Shown in pieces: positions 1 to 8,379 of a DNA stretch of 41,267 nt. The stretch is taken from NCBI GenBank assembly GCA_023388435.1, contig JAEWGG010000012.1, positions 1 to 41,267 on the forward strand, written 5' to 3'. Under the pieces are notes generated by a model. The model worked only from the letters and a program-made list of their open reading frames with translations, searched no databases and had not been told where the DNA came from. The stretch is from Bacillota bacterium. Lineage in GTDB: Bacteria; Bacillota; Clostridia; Saccharofermentanales; Fastidiosipilaceae. Numbering within the stretch: the first letter of the stretch is position 1; each line of letters starts with the position of its first letter. A program made the translations under genes and the position numbers.

Positions 1-965
1 TGATAGAGGGGGAAGCGGAATTGGCTTGGCTTGTCGCCAGCGAGCTTGCGCTCCACAATTTCCGCAAACTGCATCTTCCCCTCCTGATCCTCAGCCTGAA
101 ACGTCAGCAGGGAAGCCGTAATTCCACTCACCGCCAGGGGATGCACGGTAAAGTTGCAATAAACCTGCTGATCCTTCACCTCGATCATCGCCAGCGGATT
201 CAGGGCCGCATTGCCCATGGATGGGCGGTCCTCATAGCGGTGCCAGAGGGCCACCGGGAGGGTGTAGCGCCCAGGTTTGAGCTGGCTCAAGTCCACAGCG
301 GAGGCCTGCTCTTCCACAGTCGCATTCCGGCTGCTTGGCTCTTCGCCTGCAGCGGCGCTTTGTCCGCCCAGCGCTGCTGGGGCCTGACTGTAATCCAAAA
401 CCAGTTTGGCGTTTTGCTCCCCGGAACCTTCCCCGCCGGAGATCGCATCCATGGCATCCACGCGAACCCGGACGTAAAAGGCCCCCTCACGAAGTTTCGA
501 GCGCCTGATTTTCACTTTTTTCGGAAAAGTCGTCAGTCGTCCATCGAGGCCTGGTTCCTCCTTCGTCTCCAGCACCTCAGCCTCACGGCAGCTGCCGTCC
601 ACCTGGGCCTTCGCCTCCCCCTCCCAGCTGTAGATCTTGAGCAGGTGGCCATGCATATCCATGAAGTCCAGGGCCTCAAAGCTCAGGGTGATCTCGGCCC
701 CATCCGCAGTTTCACGGACGCTGGCGGTCTGGCCCATGGCCGGGTTGCCCATTGATTCCTTGCCCTCTTCATAGGCATGCATCAGGCGCACAGGGACGGT
801 GAATTCCTGCTCTTCTGTCTCCGCCGCCCTCAGCCCCAGACAGGGGCCCAGGAGGCCTGTACAGAACATAAGAATCCCCAGAACCAGCGTCCTACGAAGT
901 CCTCGAACATGATTTATCTGCCGCCAATTAAGGGCGCGCAGCTTGCTAGTTTCACCATCGCACAT
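1..965 (-). CDS. Secreted protein with two NEAT domains (3' end beyond window)
   Basis: 321 codons are visible and no stop is reached, so the C-terminus (possibly more NEAT domains and a wall anchor) lies outside the window. The ATG at 965 is preceded by a GAGGTGG ribosome binding site. Residues 22-48 form a signal peptide: basic GLRR, a hydrophobic stretch, then GLRAA before an acidic segment. NEAT 1 (about 52-195) starts FTVPVRLMHAYEEGKESMGN and contains FMDMHGHLLKIYSW. NEAT 2 (about 228-321) has YTLPVALWHRYEDRPSMGN. NEAT domains are known to bind heme or hemoproteins at Gram-positive surfaces. The usual heme-coordinating YxxxY of the last strand is not intact in domain 1 (KLVLDYS, with Leu at the first Tyr position), so heme binding by this domain is uncertain. 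This is a likely partner of the heme operon at 35624-40054, although not adjacent to it. Family call sure; function inferred. Confidence 0.85.
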   Translation of the reverse strand, partial: MCDGETSKLRALNWRQINHVRGLRRTLVLGILMFCTGLLGPCLGLRAAETEEQEFTVPVRLMHAYEEGKESMGNPAMGQTASVRETADGAEITLSFEALDFMDMHGHLLKIYSWEGEAKAQVDGSCREAEVLETKEEPGLDGRLTTFPKKVKIRRSKLREGAFYVRVRVDAMDAISGGEGSGEQNAKLVLDYSQAPAALGGQSAAAGEEPSSRNATVEEQASAVDLSQLKPGRYTLPVALWHRYEDRPSMGNAALNPLAMIEVKDQQVYCNFTVHPLAVSGITASLLTFQAEDQEGKMQFAEIVERKLAGDKPSQFRFPLY

Positions 966-1001
966 AGGCCACCTCACAGAGAGTTATTTAAGAGCAACCA
1001 A

Positions 1002-1030
1002 ATATTACTCCTGGCTAACTCATTCTGCAA
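1002..1030 (-). promoter_or_regulatory. Candidate promoter of the NEAT-domain gene
   Basis: On the minus strand TTGCAG (1030-1025) and TAATAT (1007-1002) are separated by 17 bases and lie about 40 bases upstream of the start codon. The spacer holds TTAGCCAGGAGTAA, loosely like the TTAG-N6-CTAA site before the heme operon at 35586. The match to consensus is moderate. Confidence 0.4.
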
Positions 1031-1083
1031 TATGCTCTGTGCGCAATTTCGCTCCAAAAAGTTCTATATTTTCAGCGCCCAAA

Positions 1084-1114
1084 AAAAGCGCAGCGCAAAA
1101 GGCGCAGCGCTTTT
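1084..1114 (-). terminator. Rho-independent terminator of the polysaccharide operon
   Basis: On the minus strand AAAAGCGC and GCGCTTTT pair as perfect arms around a GC-rich loop, followed directly by a T run. It lies 22 bases after the stop codon of the O-antigen-ligase-like gene. Confidence 0.8.
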
Positions 1115-1135
1115 CACACAACACGCCGCAAGACC

Positions 1136-2569
1136 TCAGTTCGGCACGTCTCGCGAGCTCCTGATCGGAAACAGGCCAGGTCGGGCATCGATGAAGCCGT
1201 CCCGCTCAAGGTAATAGAGGCTGGCCCCCACCACAAGCCAGAAACAGAGACCCTCGTAGTAAAAGCCAAAGAGACAGACGCTCTCCAAACTCTCCCGGCA
1301 GAGCAGGGCCGGGATGAGCAGCATCAGCATTTTCTCGTAGTAGTGGCCCTCCTGGTGCAGGGCGTAGCAAAGTATCTTATAGAGAAGATAGAGCAGGAAT
1401 GCCGCCATGCAACAGAAACCCAGTATGCCCGTATAGGCCAGGGTGCTGACATAGCTGCTGTGAAAGCCTCCGCCCAGGTAACTGTTCAGGCGATTGGGAG
1501 GAAAGTCGCGTATGGCTTTCTGGCGCAGCGTCGCGATACCCTGTCCAATGACAGGGGACTCTTTGACGTAGTTCAGCCCGTAGTCCCAGAGTATATAGCG
1601 GGCACTCCAGGAGTGGCCCTCCACCCCCTCCCCCTCGAAGAGGCTGTCAAAGGTATCCCTGGCCCCGCTGGGCTCACCATCGAAGTCCTCATTGGGTGGG
1701 AAAAAGCGATTCGCCGCCCCGGGCATGGTCTGTGGGCTGCGTCTGAGCAGCTGCTCACCCAAACTGCGTGGCAGGAACTCGGAATACAGATAGGCTGGCA
1801 GGCGGTGCAGCAGGGCCGAGGTCTGCATCATGATGAGATAGCAGAAGACGGCCACAAGTCCGGCAGTCAGGACGCGAGCACAGCGCCTGAGACCTGGGCG
1901 GAGGCGGCCGAAGGCCGCAGGGAGCAGACTCGCCAACAGGGCCGCCAGCGTCAGGAAAGCCAGAATGGTCGCCCTGCTCTGAGCCAGAACAAAGGCCGCC
2001 AGGTTGAGGGCCAGGACGAGGCTCAGCAGGATGTAGGGCAGGGCCCGCCTCCGCTTCATGTCCCAGTTGCGGAGCATCCAGCAGAGCGCCGACCACATAG
2101 CCAGGAGATTCAAGCCCGCCAGAACATTAGGGCTGGAGGCCACCCAGAGCCGATTTTTGACCATGCCATAGAGCAGCACCAGGCCCTGGAAAACAAAGCT
2201 GCCCCGCAAGTTGAGCAGAAAGGCAGTGACACCGAAGGCCGAGGCCAAGCTCCCCGCCAGCATCAGCAGCAACTGCCCTCCTCGCAGGAAGCGGCCCACG
2301 GACTCCGAGCGGAGGCTGCGATGAAAGTAGGAGGGCAGGATGATCAGGAACATCAGGAGGACCAGAATGACTGTCAGCTCCCGCTTAATGTTATTCGGAT
2401 TCGAGAAGAGCACCGAGAGGACATAAACCCCCACGAAACACAGCAGGGGGCGACTCTTGGGAGCCAGGCCCCGGGCCAGGCCGCCACGGTGCACCATCAG
2501 GGCAAAGGCCGGGACATAGACGCAGGCCAGAAGGATGTGCAGGGCTATATTCCCGCTCCAGTCAAGCAT
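1136..2569 (-). CDS. O-antigen ligase/polymerase-like membrane protein
   Basis: 477 residues with about ten to twelve hydrophobic segments, and one large extracytoplasmic loop at about 255-345 that is rich in Pro, Arg and acidic residues. This is the layout of the Wzy/WaaL (Wzy_C, O-antigen ligase) family, which polymerises polyprenyl-linked glycans or moves them to an acceptor outside the membrane. Supporting features are ASSPNVLAGLN near residue 145, AQSRAT near 197, and WSARYILWDYGLNYVKESPVIGQG after the loop, the usual site of the family's ligase signature. The start ATG overlaps the upstream dehydratase gene by 8 bases, so the two are probably translationally coupled. In a Gram-positive the product is more likely a polymerase or ligase for a wall or capsular polysaccharide than for LPS. 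The acceptor cannot be told from sequence. Confidence 0.8.
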   Translation of the reverse strand: MLDWSGNIALHILLACVYVPAFALMVHRGGLARGLAPKSRPLLCFVGVYVLSVLFSNPNNIKRELTVILVLLMFLIILPSYFHRSLRSESVGRFLRGGQLLLMLAGSLASAFGVTAFLLNLRGSFVFQGLVLLYGMVKNRLWVASSPNVLAGLNLLAMWSALCWMLRNWDMKRRRALPYILLSLVLALNLAAFVLAQSRATILAFLTLAALLASLLPAAFGRLRPGLRRCARVLTAGLVAVFCYLIMMQTSALLHRLPAYLYSEFLPRSLGEQLLRRSPQTMPGAANRFFPPNEDFDGEPSGARDTFDSLFEGEGVEGHSWSARYILWDYGLNYVKESPVIGQGIATLRQKAIRDFPPNRLNSYLGGGFHSSYVSTLAYTGILGFCCMAAFLLYLLYKILCYALHQEGHYYEKMLMLLIPALLCRESLESVCLFGFYYEGLCFWLVVGASLYYLERDGFIDARPGLFPIRSSRDVPN

Positions 2570-4589
2570 CCGCCTCTCCCCCCTCCGCTATCGACTGGGG
2601 CAGACCCTCGGCGGGGGTCTCCAGCAGCTGCTCTGGCAGCTGTTCCCAGTCCTCAGACTCCACGAGCGGGGCCGCCGCATAGTGGTACGTCGGAACGAGT
2701 CGTGAAATGGCCTCACGGATGGCCGAGCCCTGCTGGTCGCGCCAGGCCAGGTCCATGAGGGCCTCAATGCGTTTTTCGAAGCCCTGATGCTCGAAGTCGA
2801 TGGGGCGGGCGACAAAAATCTTGCGATTCGGCGTGCGCTTTAGCCCCTCCTCCTCCATCAGGATCTCCTCGTAGAGCTTCTCTCCAGGCCGCAGGCCCGT
2901 AAAGACAATCTGAATGTCCCTCTCCGGTTCATAGCCCGCCAGGTAAATCATATTGCGTGCGAGGTCCAGAATTTTGACTGGCTCACCCATGTCCAGGACA
3001 AAAATCTCTCCCCCACAGGCGTAGCAACCGGCCTGGAGCACCAGGTTGACGGCCTCGGGAATGGTCATGAAAAAACGGATGATCTCCGGGTGGGTCACCG
3101 TCACGGGCCCGCCCTGCTCAATCTGGCTGCGGAAGAGGGGGATGACACTGCCGTTGGAACCGAGCACATTGCCGAAGCGCACAGCCACGAAGTCCGTACG
3201 CGGACTCTTTTCATTCAGATCCTGAATCACCATCTCACAGAGCCGCTTCGAGGCCCCCATGATGTTCGTGGGATTTACGGCCTTATCTGTGGAGATCAGG
3301 ACGAAGCGCCGGGCCCCGTAACGGGCGGCATAATGGGCGCAGAGATAGGTGCCGCGGACGTTGTTCTTAACCACCTCATTGGGATTGTGCTCCATCAGGG
3401 GCACATGCTTGTGCGCGGCCGCATGGTAGACATACTGCGGGCGGTAGTGGGCAAAAATTGTCTTGACCCGGTGGGCGTCGCGCACCGAGGCGATGAGCAC
3501 CGTCAGGTGCAGGTTGGGATAGCGGCGCTGGAGCTCCATCTGGATGTCGTAGATATTGTTTTCGTAAATATCCAAGAGGATAAGATGGGCGGGGCTGAAG
3601 CTCGCGATCTGCCGGGCCAACTCGCTGCCGATGGATCCGCCCGCTCCCGTGATCAACACAGATTTGTCGGACAGGTCGCGGGCGATCTCCCGCACATTGA
3701 CCTCCACCGGCTCACGGCCCAGCAGGTCCTCCATGCGAATATTGCGGAGCTTATGACTGAGCACCCTGGCGTCATCCTGCCCCTCAGCCTTCATCATCTC
3801 GGAAACCGAGGGCATAATGAGGATGTCCTTTTTTGTATCCTGACAAATCGCCAGAATTTTCTGCCGTTCCAGAGTCTGGGCCGTAGGCAGGGCCAGAATG
3901 AGCACATCAATGCCGTAGCGGCGGACCAGCTCGGGGATCTTATCCCGTCCGCCACAGATTTTTACACCCTCGATATAGCGGTTGTGCTTATTGGGATTGT
4001 CGTCAACCGCGACCACCACGCGGAAGTCCAGGGCGTCGGAGGTCTTGGCCTCCTTGATGAGCACATGCCCGGCCTCACCGGCTCCGATCAGCAGGGCGCG
4101 GCGGCGCTTCTGGCTGTAAGGCCAGCTGCTGAGGCTCTTGATGAGAAAGACCACCGATCGGTAAAAAAAGCGATTCGCTGTAGTCAGAGTTGTGAAGAGC
4201 AGGAACTCAATAAAATAAAAATTGAGTGGGAAGTGCACGCGGCTGAGCCAGATGTAGGAAAATTGAATCAGGAGCAGGAACAGATCTGCCAGGACGCCCC
4301 GATAAAAAATATCGATGCTGATATAGGTCCAGATGACGGAGTAGAGCCGGGCCACATAGTATACGACGATGGCCAGGGCACAGAAGAAGGGCATGAAGGC
4401 CAGGAGCAGGTCACGCTGGGCATAGGACAGGGGGTGGAGGTTAAAATTATAGGCCATCCACAAAGAAAAGAGCGGCAGGGCCGCGGCGATGGCGATGTCG
4501 AAGAGCACGATAAAAGCGAGGCGCAGCACGTAGCGCCCCGAATGAAAATTCATTTTCTGATCTATTCGCTCTGCCCTATCTCGCTTCAT
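2562..4589 (-). CDS. FlaA1/CapD-type nucleotide-sugar 4,6-dehydratase (membrane form)
   Basis: 675 residues. Four N-terminal membrane helices (about 20-150) are followed by a CoA-binding-like Rossmann domain (LLIGAGEAGHVLIKE, about 165-290) and an extended SDR domain (about 305-600). The SDR part has the NAD site TGAGGSIGSELARQ, STDKAVNPTNIMGASKR and AVRFGNVLGSNGSVIPLF. The catalytic Tyr of the YxxxK pair is Met here (MGASK), which is normal for the PglF/FlaA1 group. These enzymes make 4-keto-6-deoxy sugars from UDP-HexNAc, commonly the first step towards a di-amino or 6-deoxy sugar. The gene starts 12 bases after the cyclase-YbbR gene and overlaps the ligase-like gene, forming one operon. 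The C-terminal 45 residues are acidic and low in complexity. The family is certain; the exact sugar is not. Confidence 0.92.
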   Translation of the reverse strand: MKRDRAERIDQKMNFHSGRYVLRLAFIVLFDIAIAAALPLFSLWMAYNFNLHPLSYAQRDLLLAFMPFFCALAIVVYYVARLYSVIWTYISIDIFYRGVLADLFLLLIQFSYIWLSRVHFPLNFYFIEFLLFTTLTTANRFFYRSVVFLIKSLSSWPYSQKRRRALLIGAGEAGHVLIKEAKTSDALDFRVVVAVDDNPNKHNRYIEGVKICGGRDKIPELVRRYGIDVLILALPTAQTLERQKILAICQDTKKDILIMPSVSEMMKAEGQDDARVLSHKLRNIRMEDLLGREPVEVNVREIARDLSDKSVLITGAGGSIGSELARQIASFSPAHLILLDIYENNIYDIQMELQRRYPNLHLTVLIASVRDAHRVKTIFAHYRPQYVYHAAAHKHVPLMEHNPNEVVKNNVRGTYLCAHYAARYGARRFVLISTDKAVNPTNIMGASKRLCEMVIQDLNEKSPRTDFVAVRFGNVLGSNGSVIPLFRSQIEQGGPVTVTHPEIIRFFMTIPEAVNLVLQAGCYACGGEIFVLDMGEPVKILDLARNMIYLAGYEPERDIQIVFTGLRPGEKLYEEILMEEEGLKRTPNRKIFVARPIDFEHQGFEKRIEALMDLAWRDQQGSAIREAISRLVPTYHYAAAPLVESEDWEQLPEQLLETPAEGLPQSIAEGGEADA

Positions 4590-4601
4590 GACGGTCCTCG
4601 C

Positions 4602-6023
4602 TTATTCACTCTTGCGCAGCAGGATGAGGAGCTGGGAGGGTTCACGGCTACGCAGGTCGTAGGCTCCCTGCCCGAGACCGCGCACCCGCACCGCCAGGTC
4701 CATGCTCACGGAAACCTGTTTCTGCTTCTCGAGTTGCTCACGGATACGCTGCAAGTCGAGGTCGCCGATCCGGGCCTCCACCTCAACGCTCTCATAGTTA
4801 ATCCGCTCAGCATTGTGCTGGCGCACGGCAAATTGCAGATTGGTCGCCGACTGCTCCTCGGCCAGGCTGTAGGTCAGTCCCAGCTCCTCCAACTGGACCA
4901 GGCCCTCCAGCTGAATATTGACCCGGTTCAGGTTGACGCTGACGATGGGGTTGATATTCGTCTGCACATAGGCCCAGAGGCAGATGGAGAGGAAAACGGA
5001 GGTCAGCTGCAAGAAAAATTTCTGCCGCCTCTGCCGCCCCGCCTTGACAGTCGGCAGGACCACACCGTCAATGCTCGTCTCGGGCTTCTTCCCCAGAATC
5101 CGCTGCAGGCTGCGGCGGAGGCCGCCCTGCTCTATGGTCTGCCCCTCTTCCAGCAGCAGGCGTCCCAGGGTCACGCGCAGGGAGTCTCCGTTCTCCATCG
5201 GATAGAGGCGGCCGCCCACCGCTAGAGAAATATGGCCACGTTCCTCAGAGACAACCAGGACCACGGCGTCGCCCAGTTCGCTGGCTCCCACCGCCGCGCG
5301 GTGGCGGGTGCCATAGTCGCGGCGCATGTGGTACGTATCCGACAGGGGGACATGGCAGCGGGCCGCGTAGATGCGCCCCCCACGAATCAGTACCGCCCCA
5401 TCATGGAGGGGTGAGCCCTTGTAAAAAATCTGCTCAATGAATGTCGAGGTGATGGCCGCATCCACAATGATTGCTGTGCCCTGGACCAGCTCGCCCAACT
5501 TCGTATTCCGCTCAATAATGATGAGCGCCCCCGTCTTCACCGCGGCCATGCGCTCACAGGCCGTGACCAGGGCCTCAATCTCCTTTTGCAGCTTCAGATC
5601 CATATCCTGCTGCTTGCTGTGCTGGGAAAAAATCTCATTGGGGCGTAAAAAGTGGATAAAGCCGATGGACTTGCGCCCCACGGTTTCCAGGGCCCGGCGC
5701 AATTCGGGCTGAAAGAGCACGACGAAGCCGATGGCCAGCAGGGATAACGAATTGCTCAGAATGTAGTTAATCGTACTGAGGCCGAGGAGTTTACAGGCAA
5801 TCAGCAGGGCCACAATAAAGAGTATGCCCTTAAGTAGCTGCCAGGCCCTGGAATCGCTCATCAGCTTCAGGACGAAGTAGAGCACGGCTGCAGTCACGGC
5901 CATATCGAAGATCGCCAGGAAGACGTCCGTGCCGCTGCCGAAGAGTAGCCAGCCGTGGACCAGACCCCGCAGGGCCTCGCTGATCCAAGCGACCAAGAAA
6001 CTGAAGATACCTGCAAACACCAC
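4602..6023 (-). CDS. cdaA: Diadenylate cyclase (CdaA) fused to a YbbR/CdaR-like domain
   Basis: 473 residues. About three N-terminal membrane helices (to about 105) precede a DisA_N diadenylate cyclase domain (about 106-290) with both signature motifs: LHDGAVLIRGG (DGA 208-210) and YGTRHRAAVGASE (RHR 240-242). It should make c-di-AMP from two ATP at the membrane. Unlike ordinary CdaA (about 270-280 residues) it continues through a basic linker, a further membrane helix (about 336-355, FFLQLTSVFLSICLWAYVQ) and an extracellular segment (about 360-470) resembling one YbbR repeat. In most Bacillota this second part is the separate protein CdaR, encoded just downstream and regulating CdaA; no separate cdaR follows here. 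The start is GTG at 6023 (GTG GTG) with GGAG eight bases upstream. It is the first gene of the polysaccharide operon. A weak TAGAAT -10 lies at 6101-6096 without a clear -35. Confidence 0.9.
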   Translation of the reverse strand: MVFAGIFSFLVAWISEALRGLVHGWLLFGSGTDVFLAIFDMAVTAAVLYFVLKLMSDSRAWQLLKGILFIVALLIACKLLGLSTINYILSNSLSLLAIGFVVLFQPELRRALETVGRKSIGFIHFLRPNEIFSQHSKQQDMDLKLQKEIEALVTACERMAAVKTGALIIIERNTKLGELVQGTAIIVDAAITSTFIEQIFYKGSPLHDGAVLIRGGRIYAARCHVPLSDTYHMRRDYGTRHRAAVGASELGDAVVLVVSEERGHISLAVGGRLYPMENGDSLRVTLGRLLLEEGQTIEQGGLRRSLQRILGKKPETSIDGVVLPTVKAGRQRRQKFFLQLTSVFLSICLWAYVQTNINPIVSVNLNRVNIQLEGLVQLEELGLTYSLAEEQSATNLQFAVRQHNAERINYESVEVEARIGDLDLQRIREQLEKQKQVSVSMDLAVRVRGLGQGAYDLRSREPSQLLILLRKSE

Positions 6024-6119
6024 AGCTACACTCCATCACCAGGGCCCACAGTCCCCCCAACAAGCATGGGCTCCAAACCTACAGAAATGCACTCTATTCT
6101 AGCACAGGGAGCCCGGAAT

Positions 6120-6148
6120 TTGGGACTGAACAGGACTTCCGTTATAAT
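6120..6148 (+). promoter_or_regulatory. Promoter of the sugar transferase gene
   Basis: TTGGGA (6120-6125), 17 bases, then a perfect TATAAT (6143-6148). The predicted leader to the ATG at 6184 is about 30 bases. Confidence 0.65.
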
Positions 6149-6183
6149 AACGTAATTAAAAGTACAGAAAGGCTCTCCTGCTA

Positions 6184-7551
6184 ATGGCTATTCACTTCGG
6201 CCTTCGCGACATGCGCCGCGGCTTCATGTTCCTTCTCAAGTGTCTGCTGATTGCCCTTGTCACAGGGCTCTTCTACTTCGCCTACAACTACCACCTGGAC
6301 GAGGTCTTCTACTCCAAGGGCTATCTGATGGGCCTCTTCGCCTACATCCTGCTCTTCATCGTCCTGGCGGAACCCTACGAACTCTTCCGAATCGGCGTAT
6401 TGCGCAAACGCGAACTCCAGTTCTCCCTGCCCCTCGTCCTCCTGTCGACAAATTTTATCGCCTACCTCATCATCGCCCTGATTTCACGCCGTCTGATCTC
6501 CCCCCTGCCCCTGCTCCTCTGCAGCCTCGTCCAGACCCTGCTTGGCTGGGTGTACTACCACTTTGCAAACTATTGCTACTTCCGTCTCTACCCCGCAAGG
6601 GACACCGTCATCGTCTACTCCCTGCACAAGTGGGACCAGCACGTAATGCAAAAATTCGCCCGTATGAAAGAGCGCTATATCATCAGCGCCATTTTCAAGG
6701 AGACGGATCCGATGGAGGAGATCGAGGCGGCGATACTCAAGCATGGTACCTGCATCATCGGCCGCCTGCCCAGTGACGAGCGCAGCCATCTCATCGACTT
6801 CTGCTACCGTCACAACAAGCGGATTTTTGTCATGCCCTCCCTCGACGACATTCTCCTGCACCACGCCCACCACACACAGATCGGCGACTCCCTGGTCTAC
6901 CTGATCAAGAATCGTCCCCTCTCTCTGGAGCAGCTGGCCTTGAAACGCCTTTTTGACCTCCTGCTCTCCGGCCTGATTCTCCTGCTCAGCTCGCCCGTCC
7001 TCCTCATCTCTGCCATCATTATCAAGTGTACGGACGGCGGCCCCATCTTCTTTCGCCAGGACCGGGTGACCCGCGGCGAGCACGTCTTCTCCATCCTCAA
7101 ATTCCGCTCCATGATTGTCGATGCGGAAAAGCACGGGGCCCAGCTCACCACGGAGCACGACCCCCGCATCACGCCCATCGGCCGCTTCCTGCGCAAGACG
7201 CGCATTGACGAAATTCCCCAGCTCATCAATGTGCTCAAGGGTGAGATGTCCATCGTCGGCCCCCGCGCCGAGCGCATCGAGAACCACCAGTACTACTCGG
7301 AGCACATGCCCTCCTTCCGTTATCGGACTAAGGTCAAGGCCGGCATCACGGGCTATGCCCAGATTTTTGGCAAGTACAACACCTCCTTCGAAGACAAGGT
7401 GCGCATGGATCTGCACTACGTGCAAAACTACAGTCTGCGCAGTGACTTCGCCCTGCTCTTTGCCACGCTCCGCGTGCTGATTAAGTCCGACGCCACTGAG
7501 GGCTTCGAGATGACACAGCTGGACTTTAACGATACGGAGGACCAGGACTGA
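6184..7551 (+). CDS. Polyprenyl-phosphate sugar-1-phosphate transferase (WcaJ/EpsL-like)
   Basis: 455 residues. The N-terminal half (about 15-125) has four to five membrane helices and then a soluble segment that looks like a degenerate CoA-binding fold (TVIVYSLHKWD). The C-terminal bacterial sugar transferase domain (about 250-440) begins LALKRLFDLLLSG with a membrane helix. It carries GGPIFFRQDRVTRGEHVFSI, LKFRSMIVDAE, RKTRIDEIPQLINVLKGEMS, IVGPRAER and GITGYAQIFGKYNT, the hallmarks of the family. Such enzymes move a sugar-1-phosphate from its nucleotide carrier to undecaprenyl phosphate, the first committed membrane step of a glycan repeat. The gene is divergent from the cdaA-dehydratase-ligase operon, and together they supply priming, sugar synthesis and polymerisation or ligation. 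Glycosyltransferases and a flippase are not in this window. Which sugar is used is unknown. Confidence 0.93.
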   Translation: MAIHFGLRDMRRGFMFLLKCLLIALVTGLFYFAYNYHLDEVFYSKGYLMGLFAYILLFIVLAEPYELFRIGVLRKRELQFSLPLVLLSTNFIAYLIIALISRRLISPLPLLLCSLVQTLLGWVYYHFANYCYFRLYPARDTVIVYSLHKWDQHVMQKFARMKERYIISAIFKETDPMEEIEAAILKHGTCIIGRLPSDERSHLIDFCYRHNKRIFVMPSLDDILLHHAHHTQIGDSLVYLIKNRPLSLEQLALKRLFDLLLSGLILLLSSPVLLISAIIIKCTDGGPIFFRQDRVTRGEHVFSILKFRSMIVDAEKHGAQLTTEHDPRITPIGRFLRKTRIDEIPQLINVLKGEMSIVGPRAERIENHQYYSEHMPSFRYRTKVKAGITGYAQIFGKYNTSFEDKVRMDLHYVQNYSLRSDFALLFATLRVLIKSDATEGFEMTQLDFNDTEDQD

Positions 7552-7582
7552 GGCCCGCTCGATCAGACCCCAGGCTTTATGC

Positions 7583-7630
7583 AAAAAAAAAATAAGAACA
7601 GCCTTCCAAAATTCGGAAGGCTGTTCTTAT
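7583..7630 (-). terminator. Rho-independent terminator after tRNA-Pro
   Basis: A 16-base perfect inverted repeat (7592-7607 and 7615-7630) with a 7-base loop and, on the minus strand, a run of about ten T. It starts four bases after the tRNA-Pro 3' end. It may also stop plus-strand transcripts of the sugar transferase, but that side has no T run. Confidence 0.85.
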
Positions 7631-7633
7631 CTG

Positions 7634-7709
7634 TGGTCGGAGTGACTGGACTTGAACCAGCGGCCTCTTGGTCCCGAACCAAGCGCTCTACCACCTGAGC
7701 CACACCCCG
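7634..7709 (-). tRNA. tRNA-Pro (anticodon CGG)
   Basis: Complete cloverleaf of 76 bases: acceptor arms CGGGGTG and CACTCCG with one G-U pair, D arm GGCTCAGGTGGTAGAGC, anticodon stem CTTGG/CCAAG with loop TTCGGGA giving anticodon CGG, and T arm CTGGTTCAAGTCCAG. The 3' CCA is encoded in the DNA. It has its own promoter and a strong terminator. Confidence 0.95.
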
Positions 7710-7728
7710 TTTGCGTACATGCTCATCT

Positions 7729-7756
7729 ATTATAGAGCAACTGCAGCAAAAATCAA
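7729..7756 (-). promoter_or_regulatory. Promoter of tRNA-Pro
   Basis: On the minus strand TTGATT (7756-7751), 16 bases, then a perfect TATAAT (7734-7729), ending 19 bases before the first tRNA base. The -35 overlaps the end of tmk. Confidence 0.7.
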
Positions 7757-8379
7757 GGGCGACGGGCCTGGATTTCCTCCCAGACCTGCTGGGCCAGAAG
7801 CTCTGCCTCCTGGCTGGCGTCGAGGCGGAGCAGACCCTCATCCTCCTGGGCCAGCTGGCGATAACGCTGGGCCACAGTCTCCATAAAAGCCAAGCCCTCA
7901 GCTTCGAAACGGTCGGGTCCGCCCCCCCGGAGCTGGCGCCGACTCAAGGCCTCCTGGGGAGAGATGTCGAGCAGGAGGCGCAGATCTGCTTGCAGTCCGG
8001 CACAGGCGAATCGGAGTGTGGCCTCCAGCTCCTCCTTGCTGAGGCCCCGACCTCCACCCTGATAGGCGCGGGTCGAATCTACAAAACGGTCGAGGAGGAC
8101 CCAGACCCCTGCTTCCAGAGCGGGTTTAATGCGCTCTTCAACCAATTCCGCCCGGGCCGCATTAAACAGGAGCAGCTCGGCCCGTGGGTGAATGGCGGTC
8201 TCCCGGGCTTCCAGAAGCAGGCCGCGTATGGCCTCCCCCAGAGCCGTCCCCCCCGGCTCGCGCAGGCAGAGGCAGGCCTGACCCTCGGCCTCCAGGCGCT
8301 GGGCCAGAAGGGCCAGCTGTGTACTCTTACCGCAGCCGTCGATGCCTTCAAAACTTATCAGCAGTCCGCGTCCGCTCAT
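7753..8379 (-). CDS. tmk: Thymidylate kinase
   Basis: 208 residues, the usual size. P-loop FEGIDGCGKST near the N-terminus, REPGGT (dTMP binding) near 42, and the DR-type motif LLDRFVDSTRAYQGGGRGL near 95. The lid segment is SRRQLRGGGPDRFE. It phosphorylates dTMP to dTDP. The start ATG overlaps the stop of the upstream PLP decarboxylase by four bases (ATGA), so the pair is translationally coupled, matching the yaaO-tmk order of Bacillus. It is the last protein gene of the long minus-strand housekeeping run that begins at proS. The genes that follow tmk in many Bacillota (darA, holB) are not found here; tRNA-Pro follows instead. Confidence 0.97.
   Translation of the reverse strand: MSGRGLLISFEGIDGCGKSTQLALLAQRLEAEGQACLCLREPGGTALGEAIRGLLLEARETAIHPRAELLLFNAARAELVEERIKPALEAGVWVLLDRFVDSTRAYQGGGRGLSKEELEATLRFACAGLQADLRLLLDISPQEALSRRQLRGGGPDRFEAEGLAFMETVAQRYRQLAQEDEGLLRLDASQEAELLAQQVWEEIQARRP

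Noticed and set aside
1343..2758. Plus-strand frame of 471 codons opposite the O-antigen-ligase-like gene
   Set aside because: Low-complexity Gln/Glu/Gly-rich translation; the opposite frame encodes a proper membrane protein.
3090..5225. Long plus-strand open frame (711 codons) opposite the dehydratase and cyclase genes
   Set aside because: GC-rich antisense frame with no domain motifs; the minus strand carries clear catalytic motifs over the same span.
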